DNA from: Snowella sp031396835
Lineage (GTDB): Bacteria > Cyanobacteriota > Cyanobacteriia > Cyanobacteriales > Microcystaceae
DNA length: 36,632 nt
Reading direction: 5' to 3'
Assembly (NCBI GenBank): GCA_031396835.1
Contig: JANNLO010000231.1
Coordinates: 1 to 36,632, forward strand
The translations under genes and the position numbers were made by a program. Below are positions 18,034-25,949 of this stretch, piece after piece (positions within the stretch are counted from its first letter, which is position 1; every line of letters begins with the position of its first letter). Below the pieces are notes generated by a model, which was not told the DNA's origin, did not search any database, and saw nothing but the letters and a program-made list of their open reading frames with translations.

Positions 18034-18486
18034 ATGGGTAATAAGTCTGGACGACCTTACCTTGTTGAGTTATTGATGGCATTGCCGATTTTTTTTGAAG
18101 TGCTGGCGTTTCCTCTTGACGCTGAAAATGCTTTATATCATCCTTTGCCTTTGGTTTTAAACACAGAAATTAGCGATCGCTTAACTGATCGAGATATTCC
18201 TACAGGAGAAGGAGGATTTGCGCGAGATTATTTAGTTGAGCTAGAAAAAGGAGATCAAGTGGCGATTGATCTTAAATCTGAAGAATTTGATACGATGATT
18301 GTCTTAATCGGTGCGGATGGATCAACAATTGGGTCAAATGATGATGGGCCTGATGGGGGAACGAGTTCTCTTTTGTTTGCTCGGATTGGAGAAGCGGGGA
18401 AATATATTGTGCGAGTACGAACATTTGGAATAGCAGGAGGCGGAAGTTTTCTTTTGAAAGTCAGTCGTTTGCGTCCTGTTAATTAA
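18034..18486 (+). CDS. Small PPC-domain (bacterial pre-peptidase C-terminal) protein
   Basis: A 150-aa protein. Residues ~1-35 hold a hydrophobic stretch (LLMALPIFFEVLAF) that may act as a signal peptide or anchor. The rest matches the PPC beta-sandwich: DYLVELEKGDQVAIDLKSEE, DTMIVLIGADGSTIGSNDDG, and a final GKYIVRVRTF...GGSFLLKVS. PPC domains usually hang at the C-terminus of secreted peptidases and are often trimmed; here the domain stands alone with no protease. An AGGA precedes the ATG. Its TAA overlaps the stop of the convergent cobS gene. The specific role is unknown. Confidence 0.72.
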   Translation: MGNKSGRPYLVELLMALPIFFEVLAFPLDAENALYHPLPLVLNTEISDRLTDRDIPTGEGGFARDYLVELEKGDQVAIDLKSEEFDTMIVLIGADGSTIGSNDDGPDGGTSSLLFARIGEAGKYIVRVRTFGIAGGGSFLLKVSRLRPVN

Positions 18487-19267
18487 ACCAAACGGTTAAT
18501 CCACATAAAAACAAGGCTTCTGTCCATTCTACGATCGCGCCGTAGGTATCTCCTGTGTGACCGCCAAATTGGTCTGCGAACCATTTTCCTGTTAATAAGG
18601 CGATCGCGATTCCTAAAATAGTAATTTGAATACCCAATAACAAATGTTCAGGTTGCAAAAAAACATATGCAATATTTAAGAACACTAAAAAAAATAAAGA
18701 TAAAAGTAAATCCTGGGGAAATTTAAAAGTAGTTTTATGAAATGCACCTTTTCCTTCCGCCCGTAAATAAGGATAAAACGCGATCGCCGCCACTTGCGCC
18801 CAACGTCCCCAACCCATTGCCAACATTAAGCAAAACCAACGCTCAGAATTCAATGAACTTAAAGCCGCAAATTTGAGTAAGAGAACTAATGCGATCGCCA
18901 TCACCCCAAACGCACCAGTTGTACTATCCTTCATGACTTCTAAACGCCTTTTGGGATCGGTCACTGCTAAACCATCCGCCGTATCGCCAACACCATCTAA
19001 ATGTAAACCGCCCGTTAACCAAACACTGATCGCCACTATCAAAATACTTCGTACTAAATTTGGAAAACCTAGCCAAATTAAAATCCAGTCAAACAAACCC
19101 AAAATTGCACCCAAAATTAAGCCAATAAATGGACACCAACGAGCAATTCGCTCAAACTGAATTGGCCAAGACAAAGGTAGAGGAACACAAGTATAAAAAA
19201 CAATTGCTCCTAAAAAAGACATTCCAGCATGATGCAATTTTGTCCGCCATCCTGAAGTAATAATCAT
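18479..19267 (-). CDS. cobS: Adenosylcobinamide-GDP ribazoletransferase
   Basis: CobS (CobV) joins adenosylcobinamide-GDP and alpha-ribazole (or its phosphate) in the last steps of cobalamin synthesis at the membrane. The protein is hydrophobic with several spans and carries the signature GGLHLDGVGDTADGL and the C-terminal GGHTGDTYGA motif. From ATG 19267 it has 262 aa, close to the family size. A longer frame opens at a GTG at 19315 and adds 16 polar, Glu-rich residues; I favour the ATG because the extension is atypical and lacks a Shine-Dalgarno sequence. No other cobalamin gene is nearby. Its stop overlaps the convergent PPC gene. Confidence 0.92.
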   Translation of the reverse strand: MIITSGWRTKLHHAGMSFLGAIVFYTCVPLPLSWPIQFERIARWCPFIGLILGAILGLFDWILIWLGFPNLVRSILIVAISVWLTGGLHLDGVGDTADGLAVTDPKRRLEVMKDSTTGAFGVMAIALVLLLKFAALSSLNSERWFCLMLAMGWGRWAQVAAIAFYPYLRAEGKGAFHKTTFKFPQDLLLSLFFLVFLNIAYVFLQPEHLLLGIQITILGIAIALLTGKWFADQFGGHTGDTYGAIVEWTEALFLCGLTVWFN

Positions 19268-19382
19268 TGACGACTCTTCATTTTTCTCTTCGATCTCCGA
19301 TGAATTATTGTTCACAAAAATTCAAAACCATTCCAACTTCTTAAGCTAAGATTAAAAAGTATGCCAATCACAGATTTCAGCA

Positions 19383-19396
19383 TAACCTTAAGGTTA
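19383..19396. promoter_or_regulatory. 14-bp perfect palindrome, possible operator
   Basis: TAACCTTAAGGTTA is a perfect palindrome located 55 bp before the ATG at 19451 and about 35 bp before a TATAAT (19430-19435) that could serve as the -10 box. The position suits a transcription factor site for the 19451 gene; no regulator is identified. Confidence 0.4.
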
Positions 19397-19450
19397 GTTA
19401 ATTACCTTCATTATTGACACGACCTCATCTATAATTTAGGGTCTTTTCCT

Positions 19451-19900
19451 ATGAATAAATTTCAATCTTCCCAGCCGTTACCCGCTCCTTGTATTATTGA
19501 TTCGGGCATTATTATTAATAAAGAAGATATGCACCGTTTGCTGAGTGATATTGGTAGAGTCCATTATCTGCATACGTTAGACGGTTTGGTACAGAGCGAA
19601 GGAGAAGGGTGGATTATGGAAATTTTTGCCGATGTTCAACAAGCTACCTTAATCGCAAATCATGCCCTTTATCTTAATCTTCAAAGTTTTGATTATCTGT
19701 TGATAAATAAAACCCCCGAAGAACAAACTTATTTTGAATTGGTTCAAGAAAACCGTCATTTACGATTAACACCATTAGCTAGTGTATTACAGGAACAAGC
19801 TATTAATAATTCGTTGGATATTTCGGCTTTAGAAGCGATGGTTACCCAAGTTCTTTCGGCAAAATGGGATGTGCAATTAGATGATGATTGCCCTTTTTAA
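19451..19900 (+). CDS. Conserved-type hypothetical protein, 149 aa
   Basis: I do not recognise this family. It is a soluble, acidic, mixed alpha/beta protein without signal peptide or membrane span. The N-terminus runs PAPCIIDSGIIINKEDMHRL, the middle holds VHYLHTLDGLVQSEGEGWIMEIFAD and a segment YLNLQSFDYLLI, and the C-terminus ends in the acidic DVQLDDDCPF. The short Cys-containing acidic tail is distinctive. It is a single-gene unit with its own apparent -10 box and a palindrome upstream. Codon use resembles the neighbours, so it is not obviously acquired. Confidence 0.78.
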   Translation: MNKFQSSQPLPAPCIIDSGIIINKEDMHRLLSDIGRVHYLHTLDGLVQSEGEGWIMEIFADVQQATLIANHALYLNLQSFDYLLINKTPEEQTYFELVQENRHLRLTPLASVLQEQAINNSLDISALEAMVTQVLSAKWDVQLDDDCPF

Positions 19901-20048
19901 AAAATTGAACATAGCTGTAAATTATAACTTTTCAAAACTTTAATAAGCTAAACATTTCCTGGGATAAATTTTTGTAATGGGTTAAAAATAAGCCGCAAGT
20001 CTTGATTATGTTAAAATCTTCTGATTAAAGTCTATTGGCGTATCATTA

Positions 20049-20741
20049 ATGAAGCGAACCGAAAAACAACATAGCCTTTCTTTTATTCAATTAGTAGGCA
20101 AAGTTCGATTAATTATTTGTATTATTATTATCGTGGCTCTGATTATGATTGGGCCCCAAGTAAGAGGAATGAATGAAGTTCCTTTGGATATTCAATTTTT
20201 AAATTGGTTACATAAAGTTATACCTGTTAGCATTGGGTTAATTTTAAGAGGAATTTATATTGGCACAGGAGCGCACGTTACTGCTTTTATCGTTTTAGGG
20301 TCTTTGGGCTATCTAATTTGGAAGCATTATTGGGAAGAAGCAAAATATTTAGCCTTTGCCTCCTTGGGTATTTTATTATTAATTGATCAAGTGCTTAAAC
20401 CTATTTTTGGGCGCATTCGTCCTGGATCTTTTTCCGAATCTTTCGCTAGTTTAGTAAGTGTTAATGGCAAAAGTTTTCCCAGTGGACATTCTGCTGGCAG
20501 TGTAGTTTTTTACTTTTATATTGCTTTTTTATTAGCAACTCATTTTCCCCATTTCAAAAATTATATTTACTTCGCAGCCATGATTTGGGTTGGATTAATT
20601 GGTGTAAGTAGTGCCTATTGTCGCGTTCATTGGGCAACAGATATTATAGCGGGCTATGGCGTAGGTTTTGTTTGGTTATCTGTTGCTTTAAGTTTATTAA
20701 AAAGAGCCGATCCTAAAACTTATTATTTCTCTAAACGTTAA
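20049..20741 (+). CDS. PAP2-family membrane phosphatase
   Basis: A 230-aa PAP2 superfamily membrane protein, a family that dephosphorylates lipid phosphates such as undecaprenyl pyrophosphate, phosphatidate or related substrates. It has about five to six spans. Motif 1 is KPIFGRIRP (117-125), motif 2 is PSGH (144-147), and motif 3 gives SSAYCRVHWATD (187-198) with His194 and Asp198. In the usual motif SR-x5-H-x3-D the Arg would be at 188, where this protein has Ser. The narM gene follows after only 7 bp on the same strand. Substrate unknown. Confidence 0.85.
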   Translation: MKRTEKQHSLSFIQLVGKVRLIICIIIIVALIMIGPQVRGMNEVPLDIQFLNWLHKVIPVSIGLILRGIYIGTGAHVTAFIVLGSLGYLIWKHYWEEAKYLAFASLGILLLIDQVLKPIFGRIRPGSFSESFASLVSVNGKSFPSGHSAGSVVFYFYIAFLLATHFPHFKNYIYFAAMIWVGLIGVSSAYCRVHWATDIIAGYGVGFVWLSVALSLLKRADPKTYYFSKR

Positions 20742-20748
20742 ATCTAAA

Positions 20749-21213
20749 ATGACCAATTATTTTTTTCAATTTGAACAAGATTTTGTGGATTCATTGCGAT
20801 GTATTCCCATGTCAATCAGACTTAAATTAGATACTTGTGGTGTGAAATTAAAGTTAAATCATTGGAATCAATTTAATTCAGAAGAACGCAAATCTTTATT
20901 ACAAATTCCCTGTTCAACAACGATTGAAATTGAAAAATATCGACAATTTTTACAAGCTTTAATTATCCAGAAAACAAGTCAACCTGCAACAGAACTCGCG
21001 ATCGCATCTAATCCACCTTGGTTAGAGCCAGAAACTATTCCCGAAAGTGTTCAAGAAAAAGCCGCAGAAATAGCATTCAAACTAACCCTAAATCAATGGC
21101 GATCGCTAACTCCAATTCAACGTTTTGCCCTGATCAAACTCAGTCAATCCAGTCACGAAAACCATAATTTTGCGCCTGCTTTACAAGAATTTGGCTTAAT
21201 ACCCCAAAAATAA
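20749..21213 (+). CDS. narM: Nitrate reductase-associated protein
   Basis: A 154-aa protein that matches the cyanobacterial nitrate reductase-associated family (NarM; Pfam Nitr_red_assoc), which is needed for active nitrate reductase in Synechococcus elongatus. The diagnostic N-terminus FQFEQDFVDSLRCIPMSIRL is followed by KLDTCGVKLKL and a repeated LNQWRSLT-type helix in the C-terminal half. The exact molecular role is not settled. It lies 7 bp after the PAP2 gene and is probably co-transcribed. No narB, nrt or nir genes are in the window. Confidence 0.82.
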   Translation: MTNYFFQFEQDFVDSLRCIPMSIRLKLDTCGVKLKLNHWNQFNSEERKSLLQIPCSTTIEIEKYRQFLQALIIQKTSQPATELAIASNPPWLEPETIPESVQEKAAEIAFKLTLNQWRSLTPIQRFALIKLSQSSHENHNFAPALQEFGLIPQK

Positions 21214-21308
21214 AGGAAAGCCACCGATCCACAAGACAATCAAGTAAAAAATACCAAATCATCTTGCCAATCAATAACTTTCCTTAAAAAAAGTCTTGAT
21301 GAGACTGA

Positions 21309-22058
21309 TTAACGCCGAGGTACAGACGCTTCAATATTAATATTGAGGGCCGAGATTTTAGGCGCGGAACTTACGGCTGGATTGATACTCCGTGCCATAT
21401 TTAAGAAAAGGTTGGGATCGCCTGCTTTCGCCTTTTTGTCTTGGGGAACGAAACGACGAATTTCATTTTGCCAAACAATTTGAGGGAAGCCCAATTGACG
21501 GCGGTGGTAAGCATCATAACGAGGAGAAGAGATATTAAAGGGCCGTTCGCCTAATTCCCGTCCAGGTAAGTTACGACGACGTTGATAGGGAACAGTGTCA
21601 TATCCAAAATTGCTCAGATATTCGTCACTATTGAGCAAAGCATCCACAAAGCCTTGAATCCCTTTGGTCGCAACAACAATTGACCAAGCAATTTTTTCTC
21701 GTTCATTATAAACTTGGCGACCTAAAACTTTTTGAACAGTGTGCTCAACAAAGCGATAGTTGCTGTTTTTGTCGAAAAAGCTTGTACGGTAAGTATTAGA
21801 GAGCAATAGTCCGCGAATGAAATCCCGCACGGTCAGTTGGCCATTGCGAAGTTGGGATTCAAGGATTTTTTCTCTGTCCCACTTAAACGCATGGAAGAAA
21901 ATTTGACGATAAGCAGCTTCAATTAAGTTGCCTATTTCAGTAGAAGAGAGCAGGTCTTCAGTGGTAAAAATGGTGGGTTGCTCATCGCCACCGACTTCAA
22001 AACCAGCAACGCGCACGTTCTGACTTTTAGGTTGGTATTCTAAAAGGGGAATAGCCAA
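21309..22058 (-). CDS. cpcG: Phycobilisome rod-core linker polypeptide
   Basis: CpcG connects phycocyanin rods to the allophycocyanin core. The 249-aa product has the family N-terminus AIPLLEYQPKSQNVRVAGFE, one PBS linker domain (roughly residues 20-160, with RQIFFHAFKWDRE and LNSDEYLSNFGYDTVPYQRR), and a basic C-terminal segment that docks on the core. The start codon is TTG at 22058: the conserved N-terminus begins there, GGAGG lies 7 nt upstream, and no ATG fits. It is a single-gene locus away from cpcBA. Tandem palindromes at 22126-22145 lie upstream. Confidence 0.95.
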   Translation of the reverse strand: MAIPLLEYQPKSQNVRVAGFEVGGDEQPTIFTTEDLLSSTEIGNLIEAAYRQIFFHAFKWDREKILESQLRNGQLTVRDFIRGLLLSNTYRTSFFDKNSNYRFVEHTVQKVLGRQVYNEREKIAWSIVVATKGIQGFVDALLNSDEYLSNFGYDTVPYQRRRNLPGRELGERPFNISSPRYDAYHRRQLGFPQIVWQNEIRRFVPQDKKAKAGDPNLFLNMARSINPAVSSAPKISALNINIEASVPRR

Positions 22059-22065
22059 GTTAAAA

Positions 22066-22070
22066 CCTCC
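22066..22070 (-). promoter_or_regulatory. Strong Shine-Dalgarno of cpcG
   Basis: A perfect GGAGG on the minus strand lies 7 nt before the TTG start of cpcG. It fixes the non-ATG start. Confidence 0.8.
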
Positions 22071-22125
22071 GTAATCTTAGAAAAGCTTAAATTGAGTTAA
22101 CCTAAATCATAAAGGAGCAAGGGCC

Positions 22126-22145
22126 TACCTAATAGGTAATATTAC
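22126..22145. promoter_or_regulatory. Two overlapping palindromes upstream of cpcG
   Basis: TACCTA-A-TAGGTA (22126-22138) overlaps GTAATATTAC (22136-22145), about 70-90 bp before the cpcG start. The position fits an operator or promoter element. The half-site spacing does not match the NtcA pattern GTA-N8-TAC. Confidence 0.4.
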
Positions 22146-22214
22146 AATTTATTACAAATATTAATTATTATAAAAAGTGAACATTTTGTTATTTGAAAAA
22201 GACAATATCCAAAT

Positions 22215-23582
22215 TTATTCTAAAAAAGTTTTCACATTGCCATTCGGACTTAATACCAAACGCAGGATTTGTTCTCCTTCAACAGTCAGTGGACTAACAA
22301 AAGGAGTTCCTGGATTTGGCATGGGGAGTTTAACTAGATAAAGACTGGCCGCTTTTCCCAGAGGAATTGATTGAGCGAGCGAACCATCGGGTTTAATCAG
22401 AAGACGATATTCAAGAGTTTGGGTCAGATCATCGGGTGGCTGCCATCTTTTTTGGAAATATTCACGGGTTTCGGCAACTTGAGGAATGGCATCTAATAAG
22501 TTGTATTGAGTATTATTAGAGATGGGTGACGTTGAAGAGATAGCTTGAGGCGGTAAAGCTTGAGATTGAGGAGCAATCAAAGGAGGAAGAACTGGAGGTG
22601 TGGGTAATGTTGAGCCTGTAAGTCCTATTCTAGAAGGATTTTCGGGCGGAAGAATAGGTAAAGGAGCTTGATTAGGAGCGGAAATTATCATCATGCTAGT
22701 GCCAACAGAATTGCTTGAAGTAGCGATCGCAACACTGGGAGGAGCAGGAGGAACAATGGGATTTGGTGGCAAAACTCTGAGGACAGGAATTGCTAAATTA
22801 ACAGTTGGATTGCGGACAGGAGCTATTGCAGGTTGAACGGTGCTAGGAGCGGGCAAGGGATCACGAATAGCAAGGGCAGAAGCTAAACGAGGATTGGGTA
22901 AGGGTTTATTAGTAGGAGCAGGAGGAATAGGCGATAAAACGTCTGTAAAATTAAACTGAGTTTTGAGCGGTGGAGTTTGAGTGAGTGATTCAACCTGCTG
23001 ATTGGCTTGAAAGATTTTTAACCCGATGCCTGTTAACCCGATCGCAACAAGACCGATCAAGGCTATTCCTGACCAATCCCAAAAATTTTTTTGAGGAGCA
23101 AGAGATTGACTACTGGCTTGGGCGCGGGCGTTTTCTTCGTAGGTTTCTAAGGCATTAGCCAGATCAAATAATTGAGAACTGCTCAACTCCATCATCGGAT
23201 TGGGCAAAGAAAAACTCTCTAACAAACCAAAACAAAAAACATGAGTTAATAAACTTTTAGAAGACAAAGAAAGAGAATCAGAAGGTGCGAAAAGGATCGT
23301 CTCGCTAGAAGTCTCTAATTTTTGAAGAAAAGTCTGTCCTAAAAAATGCTGGACATAATGATTAACTACTTCACAAAGACGTTTTAATTGGTCTTGATCT
23401 CCTTCCATACTAATTTGTTTATCTTCTGGCAAACGGGGATCGTCAAAATGAAGTGAAAAACGCGTTTCTTTCGATGCAGTAGAATCTTGACTTCCAAAGC
23501 GTAATTGAGTTTCCCGCACTTCTAGGGTGCAAGTTGGAGGAGTATAACGTTGAAGCGCAACTTTATTAGCTAACAGTTTCAT
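22215..23582 (-). CDS. DUF4335-type single-span protein with Pro-rich linker
   Basis: A 455-aa protein that I assign to the cyanobacterial DUF4335 family from its N-terminus (LQRYTPPTCTLEVRETQLRF). Residues 1-165 form a soluble N-terminal domain, a single membrane span lies at about 170-190, a long Pro/Ala/Ser linker follows (about 203-350), and a conserved-looking C-terminal domain (about 385-455) contains YRLLIKPDGSLAQSIPLGKA and MPNPGTPFVSP. The architecture resembles envelope-spanning proteins such as TonB, but no such function is known. Its ATG lies inside the 3' end of the upstream DUF3038-type gene (17-bp overlap), which suggests translational coupling. Confidence 0.75.
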   Translation of the reverse strand: MKLLANKVALQRYTPPTCTLEVRETQLRFGSQDSTASKETRFSLHFDDPRLPEDKQISMEGDQDQLKRLCEVVNHYVQHFLGQTFLQKLETSSETILFAPSDSLSLSSKSLLTHVFCFGLLESFSLPNPMMELSSSQLFDLANALETYEENARAQASSQSLAPQKNFWDWSGIALIGLVAIGLTGIGLKIFQANQQVESLTQTPPLKTQFNFTDVLSPIPPAPTNKPLPNPRLASALAIRDPLPAPSTVQPAIAPVRNPTVNLAIPVLRVLPPNPIVPPAPPSVAIATSSNSVGTSMMIISAPNQAPLPILPPENPSRIGLTGSTLPTPPVLPPLIAPQSQALPPQAISSTSPISNNTQYNLLDAIPQVAETREYFQKRWQPPDDLTQTLEYRLLIKPDGSLAQSIPLGKAASLYLVKLPMPNPGTPFVSPLTVEGEQILRLVLSPNGNVKTFLE

Positions 23583-24168
23583 TGGTCAATCCTGGAGTTT
23601 CTTCTAATAATACTAACCACAATCGACGATGACCGTTAGTCGCACTATAAAATAGTAAATCAATAAGTAATTTAAAAGCGAGAGATTGTATATCTTCCTC
23701 CACAGATTGAGCTTTTGCTAAACGATAGACGGAATAAGATTTTTGAAAATTAGCCAAATATTCCCCTAACAAAGCTGTTTTACTCGCATCTTTATCTTGT
23801 TCTTGCATTTGTTCCATCAACGTCACAGCCCGTCGTAATAATTCCTGAGACTGTCGAGCCAAATGACAAATTAAAATTACCCGCGATCGCACTTCTTCGA
23901 TAGAAATAGTATTGTCATCAGACTGCCATTGTTGAGGAGAGGAAAAAAGCACACTGAATTCTGAATTAACTTGAAATTTTTCCAACCCAAGCTGATTGGC
24001 TGCTGACTGAATATCTGCTGTTTCTAAGGGAATAAGGGACGCTAAAGCCAGTGTTAAAATATTTAAGCAAGCTTGCATTTGTCCCAATTTAAAACCATTT
24101 AACGAATGAGTGAGCGATAAATCTCGCCAGTTCGGAGGAGGCTCAGGCAGTTGAACAGTGGACGACAT
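23566..24168 (-). CDS. DUF3038-type cyanobacterial protein
   Basis: A 200-aa, mostly alpha-helical soluble protein that I assign to the cyanobacterial DUF3038 family; function unknown. It begins MSSTVQLPEPPPNWRDLSLT and contains helical segments such as LNILTLALASLIPLETADIQ and VILICHLARQSQELLRRAV. I place the start at ATG 24168; a TTG at 24177 would add three residues. It overlaps the next gene by 17 bp and is 76 bp from the divergent antiporter start at 24245. The pairing suggests the two products act together, possibly with this protein binding the N-terminal domain of the DUF4335 partner. Confidence 0.75.
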   Translation of the reverse strand: MSSTVQLPEPPPNWRDLSLTHSLNGFKLGQMQACLNILTLALASLIPLETADIQSAANQLGLEKFQVNSEFSVLFSSPQQWQSDDNTISIEEVRSRVILICHLARQSQELLRRAVTLMEQMQEQDKDASKTALLGEYLANFQKSYSVYRLAKAQSVEEDIQSLAFKLLIDLLFYSATNGHRRLWLVLLEETPGLTNETVS

Positions 24169-24244
24169 CGCGATCAATTTCCTAGAAATAGCACTATGTA
24201 ACTTAAAATATTTTAAACGGGCCTATACCAATCGAGAGCATTCC

Positions 24245-25819
24245 ATGAGTTTAGAATCTGCGGCTGATGCAGCTATTCAACAAAGTCTTGAGAAATTTGT
24301 TGTTGTTTTGTCAGTTTCTCTTAGTGTCGCAACTATCTCTCGAATTGTTCCTTGGGTACGTCGAATTCCCTACACTCTTTTGCTAGTTATTGTTGGGTTA
24401 GGACTCGCTTTTGTTAATGTGCGACTGGTTAGTTTATCCCCTCAATTAATCTTAGAAATCTTTCTGCCACCCTTATTATTTGAAGCTGCCTGGAATGTAC
24501 GTTGGCGAGAACTCAAATCCAACTGGTTTCCTGTCATGCTATTTGCAATTTTTGGCGTAATTATTTCTATTTTAGTAATTGCTTTTGGGTTGAGTCAATT
24601 TACTAATTTAACCCTACCTACTGCACTTTTAGTAGGAGCCAGCCTTTCCACAACTGATCCTGTTTCTGTGGTTGCTCTTTTCCGACAATTAGGAGCAAGT
24701 AAAAAATTAACTATTTTGATGGAAGGAGAAAGTTTATTTAATGATGGAGTTGCAGTAGTTGCCTTTGTTTTATTGGTTAGTTTACCCCTGGGTAAAGAAT
24801 TATTTTCCCTCCCAATTATTTTGCCACTTTTCTTAAGTTTTATTGGCATTGGCGTAGGAGTTGGTTGTGCAATTGGTTTTGGAATTTCCTATTTAACTCA
24901 ACGCTTTGACCTTCCCTTAGTAGAGCAATCTTTAACTTTAGTATCAGCCTATGCAACTTATTTAATCACCGAAGAATTAGGCGGTTCAGGTGTTATTGGA
25001 GTTGTCACTGCGGGCATTATTTTAGGTAACTTTGGTTCCCGTATTGGCATGAGTCCAAGAACTCGTTTATTAGTCTCAGAATTTTGGGAATTCTTAGCAT
25101 TTTTTGTCAATTCAATTGTTTTCTTATTAATTGGTGATCAAGTCAAATTATCAAATTTAGCAGACAATTTTAATGTCATTGCAGTTTGTATTTTAGCCGT
25201 CCTGATCTCTCGCTTTATTATTATTTTTGGATTTAGTGGCTTAAGTAATGAATTAGCTAATTCAAACATCAGTTTCCCCGAACAAACTGTGCTTTGGTGG
25301 GGAGGATTGCGAGGCTCGGTTTCAGTTGCCCTGGCTCTAAGTGTACCGACAGCTTTATCCCAACGGCAAGAAATTATTGATACGGTTTTTGGAGTAGTTT
25401 TATTTACTTTGTTAGTCCAAGGATTGACAATGCAATGGATGTTAGAAAGATTTAATTTAATTGGCGATCAACGTTTGAGTCAAAAATATTTTCAACTTTT
25501 AGCTCGTCAATCAGCCTTAAAAAGAGTGATGGATTATCTAAGTAAATTAATTTTGTCAGGAGATATGAATTATGAAATTTGTCAACCCAAAAAAGAGTTA
25601 GTCTATCAACAACTACTATTAATTGAAGAAGAAATTATTAAACAACAAAAAGATCATCCTCAATTGGCATCTTTGATGATAGAACAATTAGAAGAAAATT
25701 TACTAAATGTCGAATCGGACACCTACGCTGAATTGATTCGCTCTGGCCGCTTGGATAATGACCTAGCTCCCTTATTAAAAGAAGTTTTTGCGAGGGAAGA
25801 AACTAAAAATTTAGGGTAA
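24245..25819 (+). CDS. CPA1-type Na+/H+ antiporter
   Basis: A 524-aa cation:proton antiporter of the CPA1/NhaP type, exchanging Na+ (or another cation) for H+ across the plasma or thylakoid membrane. There are about eleven to thirteen spans in residues 15-410. The motif LPPLLFEAAW (74-83), the ion-binding STTDPVSVVAL (Asp138), and the GESLFNDGVAVV segment (N166-D167) are intact; WWGGLRGSVSVAL appears later. A hydrophilic C-terminal tail of about 110 residues follows. I chose ATG 24245 (MSLESAADAA) because the open frame further upstream overlaps the divergent DUF3038 gene. It resembles Synechocystis NhaS proteins, but I cannot say which one. Confidence 0.92.
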   Translation: MSLESAADAAIQQSLEKFVVVLSVSLSVATISRIVPWVRRIPYTLLLVIVGLGLAFVNVRLVSLSPQLILEIFLPPLLFEAAWNVRWRELKSNWFPVMLFAIFGVIISILVIAFGLSQFTNLTLPTALLVGASLSTTDPVSVVALFRQLGASKKLTILMEGESLFNDGVAVVAFVLLVSLPLGKELFSLPIILPLFLSFIGIGVGVGCAIGFGISYLTQRFDLPLVEQSLTLVSAYATYLITEELGGSGVIGVVTAGIILGNFGSRIGMSPRTRLLVSEFWEFLAFFVNSIVFLLIGDQVKLSNLADNFNVIAVCILAVLISRFIIIFGFSGLSNELANSNISFPEQTVLWWGGLRGSVSVALALSVPTALSQRQEIIDTVFGVVLFTLLVQGLTMQWMLERFNLIGDQRLSQKYFQLLARQSALKRVMDYLSKLILSGDMNYEICQPKKELVYQQLLLIEEEIIKQQKDHPQLASLMIEQLEENLLNVESDTYAELIRSGRLDNDLAPLLKEVFAREETKNLG

Positions 25820-25901
25820 TTCTACTCTTTTTTAACTATCAATCTTAGATAAGATGTTGATAACTTCGGACTAGACACAAATCTCCATAACCCCATAACC
25901 C

Positions 25902-25931
25902 TTGCCATTTTTCTAATTCACACGCTAGAAT
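25902..25931 (+). promoter_or_regulatory. Probable ssrA promoter
   Basis: TTGCCA (25902-25907) and TAGAAT (25926-25931) are separated by 18 nt and end 18 nt before the mature tmRNA 5' end at 25950, which fits a short precursor leader. Confidence 0.55.
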
Positions 25932-25949
25932 ATATGAAAGTATCAACAA

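Noticed and set aside
19413..19435. TTGACA and TATAAT as a promoter pair before the 19451 gene
   Set aside because: The spacing is about 10 bp, far from the usual 16-18 bp; only the -10 box is kept as plausible.
21216..21290. AAGGAAAG/CTTTCCTT inverted repeat between narM and cpcG as a bidirectional terminator
   Set aside because: The loop would be about 60 nt and the T-tract is not adjacent in a useful way, so it is not a convincing terminator.
24158..24244. Longer antiporter N-terminus from 24158
   Set aside because: It would overlap the divergent DUF3038 start, and the added residues do not look like an antiporter N-terminus.
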